From Odontocerum albicorne (taxonomy: Eukaryota > Arthropoda > Insecta > Trichoptera > Odontoceridae), in assembly GCA_949825065.1 (NCBI GenBank), contig OX463862.1, positions 20,999,071-21,063,070 of the forward strand: a stretch of DNA of 64,000 nt, read 5' to 3'. How positions within the stretch are numbered: the stretch's first letter is position 1; every line of letters begins with the position of its first letter. The notes under the pieces are model-generated. The model did not search any database and had not been told where the DNA came from. It saw only the letters and a program-made list of their open reading frames with translations. Of the stretch, positions 11,242 through 20,985 are shown piece after piece. The translations under genes and the position numbers were made by a program.

Positions 11242-11745
11242 CCCTGCCATATTTTTATTTATTTATTTTCTCAAAACTGGCTTGGCACAATTACATTGAA
11301 AAATACAAGAAATGTTAACATCAAAAAAAAATTATGTAAAATAAAAAGATTATATAAAATAAAATATATGTATACCATATGCATGCATACATATATGATA
11401 TAAACAAACATACACATAACATACATACACATATATTTTGTGGTATACATACATAACATATATTGAACTTTAATATACATATAATTATTAAATAATTTTA
11501 AAACAATGACTGTAATTTATTATTACTACTGCTTTTTGTATCTTTATGTTAGTTTAAGATAAAGTTTTATATTATTTGTCAATAATTTTAAGTACTTGTA
11601 TAACCTGTCACATGTTCATTTGTATATAAAGACACTGTGGTGTCGTTAATTAAATAAATAAATAAATAAATATTCAAAGTCACTTAAATACGTTGATGAG
11701 TGCTTTCTAACGCGCTCAAATAGCGCATAAGTGTCCACAACAATT
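11242..11745 (-). mobile_element. LINE-C 3' end, interrupted
   Basis: The left part (11255-11460) matches the LINE-C tail: plus strand 'tcaaaactggcttggcac' corresponds to 'tcaaaacaggcttagccc' at 22345. The right part resumes at about 11680 with 'gtcacttaaatacgttgatg' and 'agtgctttctaacgcgctc', the coding end of LINE-C. The two parts are split by a separate insertion. Confidence 0.8.
11465..11674 (+). mobile_element. Unidentified retroelement 3' tail inserted in LINE-C
   Basis: About 210 bases that are absent from other LINE-C copies, ending in (AATA)n at 11655-11674, typical of LINE or SINE tails in this window. Its source family is not recognised. Confidence 0.5.
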
Positions 11746-11761
11746 TAGATAAAAGTACAAG

Positions 11762-12032
11762 ATCATACGGTAGCGCATTAGACTTTCTAGCGGAAGGTCG
11801 CTGGTTCAAACCCCGTGCTGTGCTATTCCCCTCGAATGACACAGGCATTTTTTTTCAGTCTTAGTGTTCGGAGGTATAATATAGTACCTATGACCTCTGT
11901 CGTATCTATTCTTTTAAAAAGAGAAAAAAAATGCCGTTGTGCTCCAATAGCCTCACTTCTATGTGTCATCGAACCCAATACAGCGATGTGGCTGGTAAGT
12001 TTGCTGGTGTGCATTAACTCACTCACTTAACA
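11762..12032. repeat. tRNA-like head plus inverted arms
   Basis: Starts with a tRNA-like piece, 'tagcgcattagactttc' with B-box-like 'ggttcaaacccc'. Downstream, 'acacaggcattttttttc' (11841-11858) pairs with 'gaaaaaaaatgccgttgtg' (11924-11942), and 'ctcgaatgacac' pairs with 'gtgtcatcgaac' further out. The right half is related to the tandem units at 61857-62058. Probably a SINE-like or foldback element; function unknown. Confidence 0.5.
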
Positions 12033-12120
12033 AATAAACGCCAGCGTACAGCTTCGCTTTTTAACTAAATTAACGTTCAAATAGCGAAGGGATCCTCAAC
12101 CAAAACGGACAGTAAATACG

Positions 12121-12410
12121 ACGATGAGGAATTTAGACAGTTCTGATTTGTAATACGAGTTGCTGATATCGCATTATTTTCTCTTTTGTTAATAAAATAA
12201 AGCGCGTTTTAATATTTTATCAATAAAATTATCAATAAAATCGATTCTGATCTATTTGAAACTATCTGTTGTCCGTTCTAAGTGGAAAAAAATATATAAT
12301 CTAAAAACAGATGTCACGCTTTAATAGCACATTTTGTCGATAAGAATTTAGATAGTTCTGATTTGTAATAACAGATATCGCATTATTTTTTTTCGCTTTT
12401 GTAAATATTG
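12121..12410. repeat. Diverged direct repeat (~70 bp, two copies)
   Basis: The segments near 12121-12190 and 12336-12410 share 'gttctgatttgtaata' and 'gatatcgcattatttt' in the same order. They precede the mariner fragment and may be part of its flanks. Confidence 0.65.
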
Positions 12411-12424
12411 GGTGTTAACATAAG

Positions 12425-12830
12425 TTGTGTCCGTTTTTTTTCCAAATTTAAAAATAAGCTCCAAAAGTAAAACAAAATGGTAAAGGTTATACGTCATTCG
12501 AAAGAAAATCTTTTGCTCTACAAGATGTTGTGTTTGCTTTTACGTTACATATATTATTTTATTTGATTATGTTACAAGCCTTCAAAGTGGAATGTCAAGT
12601 AGATGAAAGTGAGCATTTTCGACACCTCCTTCTGTTCGCGTTCAATCGAGGGAATAAAGCTGCCAAAGCTGCTCGCGATATTTGCGAAGTGTACGGTGAA
12701 GACGCTATGAATGAAAGGACAGCTCATCGATGGTTTTTGCGTTTCAAAGACGGTAATTTCGACCTGAAAGACATGAAACGTTCCGGACGACCAGTGGACT
12801 TCGATGAGGACCGCGAATTTTTCTATATGT
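12425..12830 (+). mobile_element. Mariner transposon, 5' part
   Basis: Encodes the N-terminal helix-turn-helix region of a mariner transposase: 'ESEHFRHLLLFAFNRG', 'AAKAARDICEVYGEDAM', 'ERTAHRWFLRFKDGNF', 'SGRPVDFDED'. These are the DNA-binding helices that recognise the terminal repeats. The frame is open from 12530 but the catalytic D-D-D part is absent, because the sequence changes at about 12832 into a minus-strand LINE-D fragment. The native start codon region is unclear. Non-functional. Confidence 0.88.
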
Positions 12831-12837
12831 ATGTTAT

Positions 12838-13240
12838 ATAGTTTTATTTATAACAATCTTAATATTTAGATTCCTAGAAATAGTTAACACCTTCGTACTA
12901 ACTTACACCTAGATAACAATTCTTACAATTAATTATTTTAACATTAATTATTTAGTATGTACATGTCCACTCGTTCAGGCTACTTGCATTTCATCATATT
13001 CACTCAGACCTTGGTCCTCCTAGCTAATACTGGATGGACTAGTCAGGCAAAAAAAAAAATGCTTTGAAAGTCTGTGCTTATAACGAAAAGTTAGGTCGGA
13101 CTTACGGTCGTGAGCCTCCAGGGCAGCGATAAGAGTATTGTTGCTGTCACGTTAGTTTTTAAAGAACTTCACGGTCTAAGCGAAGGTGTGGTTTTTGAGG
13201 ATTTTTTTCACGCTGTTCGGCGTGAAGTCGGGACTTTTTT
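12838..13240 (-). mobile_element. LINE-D 3' fragment
   Basis: Parallels 7480-7870: plus strand shares 'cactcgttcaggctact', 'cactcagaccttggtc' and 'ttcggcgtgaagtcggg'. It contains the last ~60 codons and part of the 3' UTR but lacks the poly-A end, so the junction with the mariner is not a simple retro-insertion end. Confidence 0.85.
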
Positions 13241-13849
13241 TTAACACTCTCATGTCAATAAGTCTAGAGGATTTATTGCTTTTAAAAAATTACTTCAATT
13301 CAATCGGCTTTTCTTTCAAAATTATTAAGTATATTACCGTGGCTTGAACAAAGAAAATAAAAATATTATTTTATTCGAGAAAAAGTAACGAAAATTCAAA
13401 TAAATAAATCTCAAAGAGAATGGGGATAAGAATGAGAATCACAGTGGATCGAAAGGAGTTTTATATAGAATAATAGCTTAGTAATAAAAATTGAATGATA
13501 AAAATTCGGAATTTGACTTGAATTTATTCGTTGGTTCATCCCGAGTATTTATTTGTCAAGACGAGGCAATTAATATCGAAAGTAAACCAATAAATACATG
13601 AATCGACGAAGTCTAAATGAAATGTTAACATTATAGTACTATTTACAGTATGCCTATAATCAATATACTTGTGTTAAAACCCAACAGAACATTAAAAGTG
13701 GTTAGCTATACAAGCAATATTAAGATTTGCCTAAATTATGGTTAACAACAACGTATTAGTGCCAACATTAGAGTATGGGATTAACTCCGCCGCGGTTCGG
13801 TTATCAATAGCGGGTGACCTAGTCAAGTAATGAACTTTTACATATATAT
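13241..13849. other. Unassigned stretch
   Basis: No gene recognised. A short tRNA-like string near 13780-13830 ('gcggttcggttatc') is too weak to call. Confidence 0.4.
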
Positions 13850-14225
13850 TTGTAAATACCACCACGCCGTTTCTATGTTAGGGTAGGCAGAGAGGACATA
13901 TATTCGTATATCGACACACACATTTGCCTTTTTCACATCCATACACCTTCTCATACAACGTCTATAATTTCTCTTACTTCTATATTACCTTCCTTTAAAA
14001 TATCTTTGACTTGATCACATTCTATTTTCATGGTTTTTCTGTTCTCTCATTTGCACTTTACATTTTTTTTTGTTAATTTATCTTTATTCATTCGTTCCAA
14101 ATGTCCTAACCGTCTCAGAGTGCTCTTCTTCATCTTAGTCAACACTTGGCTTTAAGTTCACATTCATCTCCTAATTACTTTATTCCGTAGTCATACCATA
14201 CATTGTCATCCCATGTATAATTTTA
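13850..14225 (-). mobile_element. LINE-H 3' fragment
   Basis: Reverse complement of the same region as 47640-48040. The plus strand carries 'attcgttccaaatg' (H copies: 'tttgggcatgtacaaag' reversed), 'ctcagagtgctcttcttc', and the 3' tail 'gccgtttctatgttagggta'. RT C-terminal coding region with many stops. Confidence 0.75.
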
Positions 14226-14329
14226 AGTGCAATCATTTTTACAGCATTTGTTCGGTGGTCTACGATATATTAAAGATGGCACAAAAATACTATTGTGGAC
14301 TATCATCTTAGCTGATTCTGATACTGTCA

Positions 14330-14372
14330 GGTTAACCCTATCAGTTTCAAGGTTTTCACCTCATCATCAGAG
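14330..14372 (-). ncRNA. Hammerhead-ribozyme-like motif
   Basis: On the minus strand: CUGAUGA (14370-14364), stem II GAGGU-GAAA-ACCUU (five pairs and a GAAA loop, with a U.U next to the core), GAAA (14348-14345), then a degraded stem III and 'AUAGGG', where AUA stands at the cleavage triplet. Stem I would be the bases before CUGAUGA (CCU) pairing with GGG. The core is complete; activity is not shown. Confidence 0.55.
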
Positions 14373-14401
14373 GAGCACAAACAAGTATTGTTTGTGTTCA
14401 C

Positions 14402-14445
14402 ATGATGATGAGGTGAAAACCTTGAAAGCAGTAGGGTTATACCGT
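14402..14445 (+). ncRNA. Hammerhead-ribozyme-like motif, mutated core
   Basis: Mirror of the minus-strand motif. UGAUGA at 14403-14408 but the preceding core C is an A (14402), which should abolish cleavage. Stem II GAGGU-GAAA-ACCUU is intact; GAAA is at 14424-14427; then 'GCAGUAGGG'. Confidence 0.5.
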
Positions 14446-14639
14446 TACATAAAGTGAAATACACAGTGTTTGAACAAACAAATTACAATGACTTTAGAAT
14501 TTATAAAATATTGATAGGTACTGTCTTTCCACGTGAATATCAAGAGTGATTCTCGATGTAGTGAGGTGCGGACGGCCTATCTCGAGACGTTCCCGTATCA
14601 TTTAAACAACTAATACGAGTATATTCTTAAATATATATA

Positions 14640-14853
14640 TTTTTTTATTATTTTGACTAGTTTACTTGCATACTATATTTCAGTTGAATTGCTTTATTGG
14701 GTCAATGTGTATTTTCAATTTATTTTATTATAATTGTTATGAATCGTTTTTATTTATTTTAGAATTAGTTTTCTTATAACAAATGAAGCATTTACAACTT
14801 GTATTTTGTTACATTGTTTTAAAGTTGTACCGGTGTAAAAAATAAATAAATAA
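14640..14853 (+). mobile_element. Possible LINE 3' UTR and tail
   Basis: AT-rich, ends in 'aaaaaataaataaataaaac', the type of tail seen at other LINE ends here. No coding remnant; low confidence. Confidence 0.3.
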
Positions 14854-14872
14854 AACTTAAACCTTATGTAAA

Positions 14873-15022
14873 AAATGTAACAGAATAAATTGGTCACTTG
14901 TTTACAAAACAGTTCAATATCAAAATGTAACAGAATAAATTGGTCACTTGTTTACAAAACAGTTCAATATCAAAATGTAACAGAATAAATTGGTCACTTG
15001 TTTACAAAACAGTTCAATATCA
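14873..15022. repeat. 50-bp tandem repeat, three units
   Basis: Three essentially identical copies of a unit containing 'cagaataaattggtcacttg' and 'acaaaacagttcaatatca'. Confidence 0.95.
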
Positions 15023-15050
15023 AAAGTATACTTCGCCTACATTGGAAAAT

Positions 15051-15146
15051 TCATCAAATTATTTGCTCAATGAAGGACATATTCATCAAATTATTTGCTC
15101 AATGAAGGACATATTCATCAAAGTATTTGCTCAATGAAGGACATAT
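15051..15146. repeat. 32-bp tandem repeat, three units
   Basis: Units start at 15051, 15083 and 15115 ('tcatcaaattatttgctcaa' then 'tgaaggacatat'); the third has one change (aaag for aaat). It lies 28 bases after the 50-bp array and just before the Penelope-like endonuclease. Confidence 0.95.
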
Positions 15147-15184
15147 TGGGCAAATCATTTGGTGAAAAATTTAATCACATCTAC

Positions 15185-15476
15185 AAAAACCGCATTTCTA
15201 CGGAGCGCCGTGTAGCTGCGGTGAAAAATATATCGAGCAAACAAAGACAATTTTTTTAAAAAAGACTCAGAGAACTTAACATACATAAGAAATAACAAAT
15301 GCAAAGAATCTGCCATAGCTGAACATCTTATAATCACGAAAAGCAAACATTAGATCAGAGTTGATCAAACTAATGTAGTCTCAAAACATACCGCGACTAG
15401 TACGTAACTCCACAACATTTAATAAAATTAGATGAAAGCTACGAGTATAAATCACCTATCTGGTAATTTACACTCA
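15185..15476 (+). pseudogene. Penelope-like element GIY-YIG endonuclease remnant
   Basis: Shifted frames give, in order, 'CGEKYIEQTKT' (family CG--YIGQTKR, with the YIG glycine changed to Glu), 'ESAIAEHLIITKSKH' (family SAIAEH), 'RVDQTNVVSKHTAT' (family I-FD-T-V--K) and 'LDESYEYKSPIW' (family DDGY-LS--W). This order is that of the GIY-YIG endonuclease domain at the C terminus of Penelope-like retroelements, which nicks target DNA. Three or more frameshifts or stops, so dead. No reverse transcriptase part is recognisable upstream; it is replaced by the tandem arrays and the foldback at 14.3 kb. Confidence 0.72.
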
Positions 15477-16320
15477 GTAAATATATATCCCATGAAAAAT
15501 GAAACCTTACAAGAGTCACAAACAAGTACCTATTGCGATAAAAAAGCAATATCTCAAAATGACATGGCAACACCAAGCATTTCTGATAATAACAAAATAT
15601 ATATTTTTTGAGGATATCAGTCTCGCGGAAGAACTATCTCCATGAATGATAACATGGAGATAAATTTGACTCTAAGGCCGATTTCATCTGCATTAAATAA
15701 ATTTATTGTTCGGAACGGATCCAATAAAGCAGGATTTTTCTATGAAGATTTTGCCGTTTGCTGTTCTTAGTGTAAGAGATATGAGTGGCATTTGCAGCTT
15801 CAGGAAATATTGGGAAACTACCGTTTTTTCATATCAATATTTATGATTATATAAAAAAACACACAAACACTTCGCTCCACTTGAAGCCGAAATTATTACC
15901 GTCTTCTTCCCTCGGTGAGTTTTCTACAATTTTCTTTCGATCATACAAATTATTAAAACGTGAAAAGTCGATAAAACAAGTATACTTTTATAATGTAAAG
16001 GTGACTGAAAAGCAAAAGAAAGTGGGAGACCGAAAATAGTATGGTTGGAACAAATGTTTTTTTAAGGGAGGAAAGGTTAGAAGTAAGATAAGTTGGATGA
16101 GCTGTATAAAAACATGAATAAGCGTAGCGGAAGCGAAGAATATATCTTGTGATAAGAAAGTTTTGACAGTGTTTTCTCTCCTATGAATTTCGCTAATTTA
16201 TCATAAATTATTAAAAAAAATCTCTTTAAAAGTTTCTTTAGACAGCAGCTAATATTTTTAACACCAACAAACAAAACATACAAACGCTCAATAGATTTAT
16301 CAACTTCTGGAGTATTTACA
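15477..16320. other. Unassigned stretch
   Basis: May hold the 3' part of the Penelope-like element at its start. Open frames at 15785-16039 (plus) and 16077-16397 (minus) match nothing I recognise. Confidence 0.35.
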
Positions 16321-16324
16321 ATGA

Positions 16325-16905
16325 TCAGCTCAACATCACTTGAATTGAACAAGCAACCCAGTTCAGATATCTTGGCAGTGAACTGCTCAGCTCTCATGAC
16401 CTCCCCAGAGAAGTAAGGCCTCAGGTAGATAAAGCTGCAGTTGTGGCGGGCTGCCTGAGAGATATCATATGGAGGAATAAAGATATGAGAATGGATAGCA
16501 AGGTACGCATTTATAAGACCTGTGTACGACCTATCCTCACATATGGCATCGTAGCGAGGGCGGACACTGTCAGGATAAAAAGTATGCTAAGGACAACGGA
16601 GATGAAAACTTTGCGCGCTATTGCTGGGAAGACTTTGCGTGATCGTGTAAGGAACACCACAATCCGGGAGGTCTGTGAGGTCCAAGATGTGGTCAGATGG
16701 GGACGACAGCGTCGATGATACTGGTACCAACATGTACAGAGAATAAATTCCACAAGAATTCCATACATAACTCTGCATGAGGTGCCGGATGGACAGCGTC
16801 CGCCAGGGAGACCCCCGAAACGATGGAGAGATAGCTGAAGCTCAGCATCACAGGACAATCCTGCAGTAACAGATTCTTGAGAGTCTACAGAAAGTTTAAG
16901 AAAAG
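16325..16905 (+). mobile_element. LINE reverse transcriptase C-terminal fragment
   Basis: Frame begins 'EQATQFRYLGSELLSS' and continues 'KAAVVAGCLRDIIW', 'SKVRIYKTCVRPILTYG', 'ETMKTLRAIAGKTLRDR'-like sequence, then 'QRINSTRIPYI' and 'GQRPPGRPPKRWRD'. This is the thumb and C-terminal region of RTE/I-like LINE proteins (YLGS, RPILTYG, GRPPKRW). The longest open part is 91 codons (16443-16718); a stop follows. It ends near an 'aagaaaagaagaag' tail. Family distinct from A-H. Confidence 0.82.
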
Positions 16906-17574
16906 AAGAAGAAGCTCAACATCATCCAAAATCTCAGACCCTGGTATTCACGAAATTTCAGATATATTTGTCTATTTTGTATGAGACATCAAGTCAGAAT
17001 AAAGAGACAGTGACAATGAAAATTGTCATTTTATTCTCTATAAAAAGTAAACACTATCAAAATAAAGGCCGTAACCTTTTTTTTATATCAAAGGTCAATC
17101 AAACCCATGAATAAAGTCTTCCTTACATTTTACCCCAACTCCGTTACATAAGATCGGGCAGCCACTCAGCTATGGTTAATATCCGAGGGAGTTGAAACCA
17201 CCCTTTGTGTGGAATCGTTCAGTTGAGAGACTAGCGGCTCAGACCACTAGGGTGAAAGACCTAAAGGGTGCTCGCTAAACTTGTTATACTTAAGACCACA
17301 TTCAATATTAATAGCAGTGCCGGGATAATAATTACTATTTGAATGATAAATATTTGGTCTTGAATACATACATTTTTTTGGTAAACTTTCTGCGTGACCT
17401 CACCATATCGAGATCTTCTAGAAGAGGATGCTTTATCAGGCTTGGATTTTTTTTTAAAGATAGCATCAAATTTAGACATCTTAAAGAGCTTAAATTAGCA
17501 TGTTGATATCTTCCAACAAGATGATTATGTTATTATCAACTAGACGATATAATTTATGTCATTTATTTAACACT
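16906..17574. other. Unassigned stretch
   Basis: A weak tRNA-like string on the minus strand near 17160-17255 ('ggtttcaactccc') is the only notable item. Confidence 0.35.
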
Positions 17575-17985
17575 TTATTGTAAAAACAAACTTGCGGGCT
17601 TATTCCCAGGCGGCAATCTCTTCTAATCAACCAGACAAAAGTAAATAAAGGAGTTTATATGGTATTTATGAACAAATACAATACAAAATAAAAGTAAAAG
17701 TGAGATATCATCAATCAAAGGAAAAGGAAGGGATGGTGGAAAGCAAATAAAAATCAGGAATGAAACACGTTATATTACTGAATAGAAATGAAGAGATTTT
17801 GCAGTCGCTTCTTAAAATATGCCAAGAATGGGGCGAGTCTAGCATTGGTTTGTAACTGGTTTCAGAGTCTGTTTGCTCTGCGTGGACAGTAAAGAACGAC
17901 GTAAAAAAAGAAGAGTGGTGAACTGGGAAAGGCGAATAAAAAGTCACTGTTTGAGCATAGTGGCAGTCCATGACCTTTCGATGAG
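17575..17985 (-). mobile_element. LINE-A 3' end
   Basis: Minus strand: the coding end with Val-His-Ala and 'LKPVTNQC'-like sequence followed by 'gcatattttaagaagcgact', then 'gatgatatctcactttta' and the tail 'agaagagattgccgcctggg' with 'aataagcccgcaag'. Same order as 39700-40535 and 46390-46965. Several frame breaks. Confidence 0.8.
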
Positions 17986-18214
17986 ATAAGAGGGGGTGGC
18001 GGGACAGTTAAGGAAACTACACAAAATAGATTATATGTGAACTTGGCGTCTATTTCTCACGTTGAACAAGTTCAGCTGCTTCTGGTATGAAGTGACGGGA
18101 TAGTACTTTCTCAGGTTAAAACTAAACTATTTCTTGCTTTTAGTTTTTTTTATAACGTTTTAAAACTTTTTTTAAACTGTTATGCTATAAAACGGTTTAA
18201 ATAAAACTACTGTT
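17986..18214. other. Unassigned stretch
   Basis: Poly-T and AT-rich; no content recognised. Confidence 0.4.
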
Positions 18215-18290
18215 GTCTCGATAACCACTGTAGTCTAGAAGCAAGACGCTGGATTCGATTCGAGGTTGTCGGGTTCGAGTCTTCATTATA
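18215..18290 (+). mobile_element. tRNA-like SINE head, different family
   Basis: 'actgtagtctagaagcaaga' resembles an A box and 'tgtcgggttcgagtc' a B box, ~35 bases apart. The acceptor stem does not close, so it is not a functional tRNA gene. No shared tail with the main SINE family. Confidence 0.4.
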
Positions 18291-18485
18291 TAAAAATATA
18301 AAGAAGGGTCCGTGTCTGGGAACATGGTTTGTCTGGTTACAATATTCAAATGCGCCATACGCATATTAGTGTTGTTGCGTCTTCCCAACATGCATGAAAA
18401 TGAACTACGAACTCCTTGCCTACTACAGTAGTTCGAAAACCTGAAGGCTCGATGAATGTGACCGAAGACAATATTTTTTTAAATT

Positions 18486-18960
18486 CATTTTATTTATTTA
18501 TTTTACACATGACAAGAAATATACATCATTTGCAATTTGCACAATTTTAATTAATTTAATTGTTTGTAGCCTTTCATTTGTCGTGTCCCCAGTAAACTAG
18601 GCGTTTGCTTGTATCTCACTGAGGACATATAACATGAAAAAATTAATCGATACTTCTTTCCGATTTTTGATTATATAAAACCCCGTTGCATATTCTCATC
18701 AACCTGGCAAATAGTGACACTTTATTACATATGTATATATCAGATGAATCAAGCCCCTCACACTTCAACCCTCCAGACAGACCAAAACGTTCATCCCACA
18801 ATATACCGCATATAATCATAAAAGATAAAAAAAAACACAACACTCAAGAGCTCACACAAACCTTTGCTACAAGTCATTCCTCTTACAAACCCGAGTATTC
18901 AAATTCCTGTTGCAATAACAACCACCCTCCAATCGACTCTTAATATCAGTTTGGATGTAT
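18486..18960 (-). mobile_element. LINE-B 3' end
   Basis: Parallels 42725-43412: plus strand 'cacatgacaagaaatataca' (tail), 'catttgtcgtgtccccagta', 'ttgcttgtatctcactgagg', 'cgatacttctttccgatttt', 'cgttgcatattctcatcaac'. This is the 3' UTR of LINE-B plus upstream sequence; the coding end is mostly lost. Confidence 0.8.
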
Positions 18961-19490
18961 TAAAGGGCATCATACGAATAATTTAGTAAGTGTAAACACA
19001 GGTTTACATAAGATGAGCCAATTCATACAAAAAAAGTATCAATTATTTTTCAGTTGTTATTAAATATTGGTTAACATATAAAAATTTACTACATACATAC
19101 ATTGGAGAACTACTGATCAGAGGGGTAACTGAGGACAAGGGGTAGAAGAAAATTAATAACAGTTTTGATTTATATATCTCATATGTGAAAGGTTGTATTT
19201 ATGGGGAGAAATGGAATTGAAATTAATAAATTTCATATTGTACAAGTATGAAAGGCGAATGAGGAATGTCCTCGTAAATTTTACAGAAAATACTTTGACG
19301 AATTAATTTTGGTTTTATACGGTTTATTTCGATTTTTGTTCTTTTCTTTTTTGTTCATTTATGGCACTAAAATAAATTTAATTCATGACGTGCTTCCAGG
19401 AATTCCTACCCTGAGCACTATAACGCCTGCCAAGAATTTCCAGATGCACAGCTTCTGCAAACTCTTTAGTGTTTTTCTGTCCCCCTACGA
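18961..19490. other. Unassigned stretch
   Basis: No recognised content. A 64-codon plus frame (19309-19503) is hydrophobic and unremarkable. Confidence 0.4.
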
Positions 19491-19494
19491 TAAA

Positions 19495-19658
19495 TTGCGA
19501 TGACTTTCAGCTTCCATTAAGTTAACAAATCCTAAAGATGAGGGCTGTAATATTTTCAAAACGTCGGCAATTTGAGCAACAAAAATGTAGTGTAAGTGGA
19601 TGATAGAGATGTTGGTACGCATTGCAGTCCATGGTATACGGAGCTCCGCCTCCAAAAA
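19495..19658 (-). mobile_element. LINE-E fragment cut by assembly gap
   Basis: Minus strand reads 'ELRIPWTAMRTNISIIH', matching 'MLRIPWTARRTNTSILEE' of the better copy at 35340-35923, then diverges. Upstream sequence is lost in the N run. Confidence 0.7.
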
Positions 19659-19858
19659 NNNNNNNNNNNNNNNNNNNNNNNNNNNNNNNNNNNNNNNNNN
19701 NNNNNNNNNNNNNNNNNNNNNNNNNNNNNNNNNNNNNNNNNNNNNNNNNNNNNNNNNNNNNNNNNNNNNNNNNNNNNNNNNNNNNNNNNNNNNNNNNNNN
19801 NNNNNNNNNNNNNNNNNNNNNNNNNNNNNNNNNNNNNNNNNNNNNNNNNNNNNNNNNN
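19659..19858. other. Assembly gap of 200 N
   Basis: Exactly 200 consecutive N, the usual placeholder for a gap of unknown size. Open frames crossing it are meaningless. Confidence 1.
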
Positions 19859-19884
19859 TCGACTTCGAGGCCCACAAACGACTA

Positions 19885-20000
19885 AGATTTTCGCAGATCT
19901 TTCTCAAGTCTTACGATTTATTTGATTTTCTTTATTTTGTTCTTTCAAAATATCATCATCCACATGATCCGATCATAATTTCCTTGGCCGTATTGTAAAT
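19885..20000 (-). mobile_element. LINE-H short fragment
   Basis: 'ttgttctttcaaaatatca' and 'cacatgatccgatcataatt' match the H copies at 13990-14040 and 63900-63950 (the region coding 'DHM-DILKE'). Confidence 0.6.
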
Positions 20001-20805
20001 CTCATTTTTTTGGTATACTTGGACCGCAATTAATTAATTGAACGTTAAAAGACTTCAACTTTAAAAAATACAGATTTTTTCAACGTGCGTATATCCTTAA
20101 ATTTAATATATTAACTTAATTTTAAAATAATCCTCCTCTCGTTTATTCTACATAGCTTGAAGTCCCCTCAATTACACTCCATTGCTCAGAAGAAGAAGAC
20201 TTGAACAATAATTCAGATATATTACTGTAATTGTGCCATATACCAATTTTGTTTGAATATCGATACTCTGAGAAATCTTACTTTGAGGGTTCTCGACTAC
20301 GAGACTCAGCAACGTCGATGACAGATTAAATATTAAACGAAATTTATATATTTTGTGAATAATAGTTAAAAGAATTCATACACATAGTTAATAACGCAAT
20401 TTAACGACAAAAATTTGACGAAATTCGTGGCTTCGTGGCTTGAAACAGGTTTCCACTTAGTGTCGGTTTAACATATTTCTGGTCGTTAAAAATAAATTTT
20501 TACGTTGTTATAAATCTGTTAGGTTAATAATAATAATAAATCTATTTCTGTTAAAGAAATAATATAAACATTATTTCTTATGCTTTCTCTGAGAAATAAA
20601 AAAAAACACAATCGGCTAGAATACACATTATAAAGTGTATCATAAGAAGAATACATACGAGTATAATCAGAACGAACCTTCAATAATCATTATTTTCCCT
20701 TTCCACTGGATTATCACATCGGCACGAGGTATAATATATCTCATTTGACGTTTCAATTGTTTCCTTCATTATAATTGTTTAAATGGCTTAAACAAAAACA
20801 TTTTT
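20001..20805. other. Unassigned stretch
   Basis: AT-rich, no gene or repeat recognised. Confidence 0.4.
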
Positions 20806-20985
20806 TTAAATATATTTATTTATGACAATAAATTTTATAAATACATAATTTGTAACGAAACATCAGGTTATTTAATGTAGACACACAATTTTCACGAATC
20901 TGGGTTCATTGCCTTTCATTTGTCATGTCCCCAGTAAAAGAGGCTTTTGCCTGTATCTTACTGAGGACAATGCACATTCAAACAA
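20806..20985 (-). mobile_element. LINE-B 3' tail
   Basis: Plus strand 'atttatttatgacaataaa' (tail), 'catttgtcatgtccccagta', 'ttgcctgtatcttactgagg'. Only the last ~180 bases of the element. Confidence 0.8.

Larger units (their letters stand above)
14325..14448. mobile_element. Foldback element with two hammerhead-like arms
   Basis: A near-perfect hairpin. The left arm 'ggttttcacctcatcatcag' is the reverse complement of the right arm 'gatgatgaggtgaaaacc'; the centre 'acaaacaagtattgtttgtg' is palindromic too, and the outer ends are 'aaccctat' and 'gtagggttat'. Related foldbacks lie at 60128-60240 and, as a single arm, at 48300-48375. The arms carry hammerhead ribozyme core motifs (separate entries). 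I infer a Penelope-type terminal structure because a Penelope endonuclease remnant lies downstream. Confidence 0.75.

Noticed and set aside
17140..17260. tRNA-like sequence on the minus strand
   Set aside because: Only a B-box-like string is convincing; no stem pairing and no related copy in the window.
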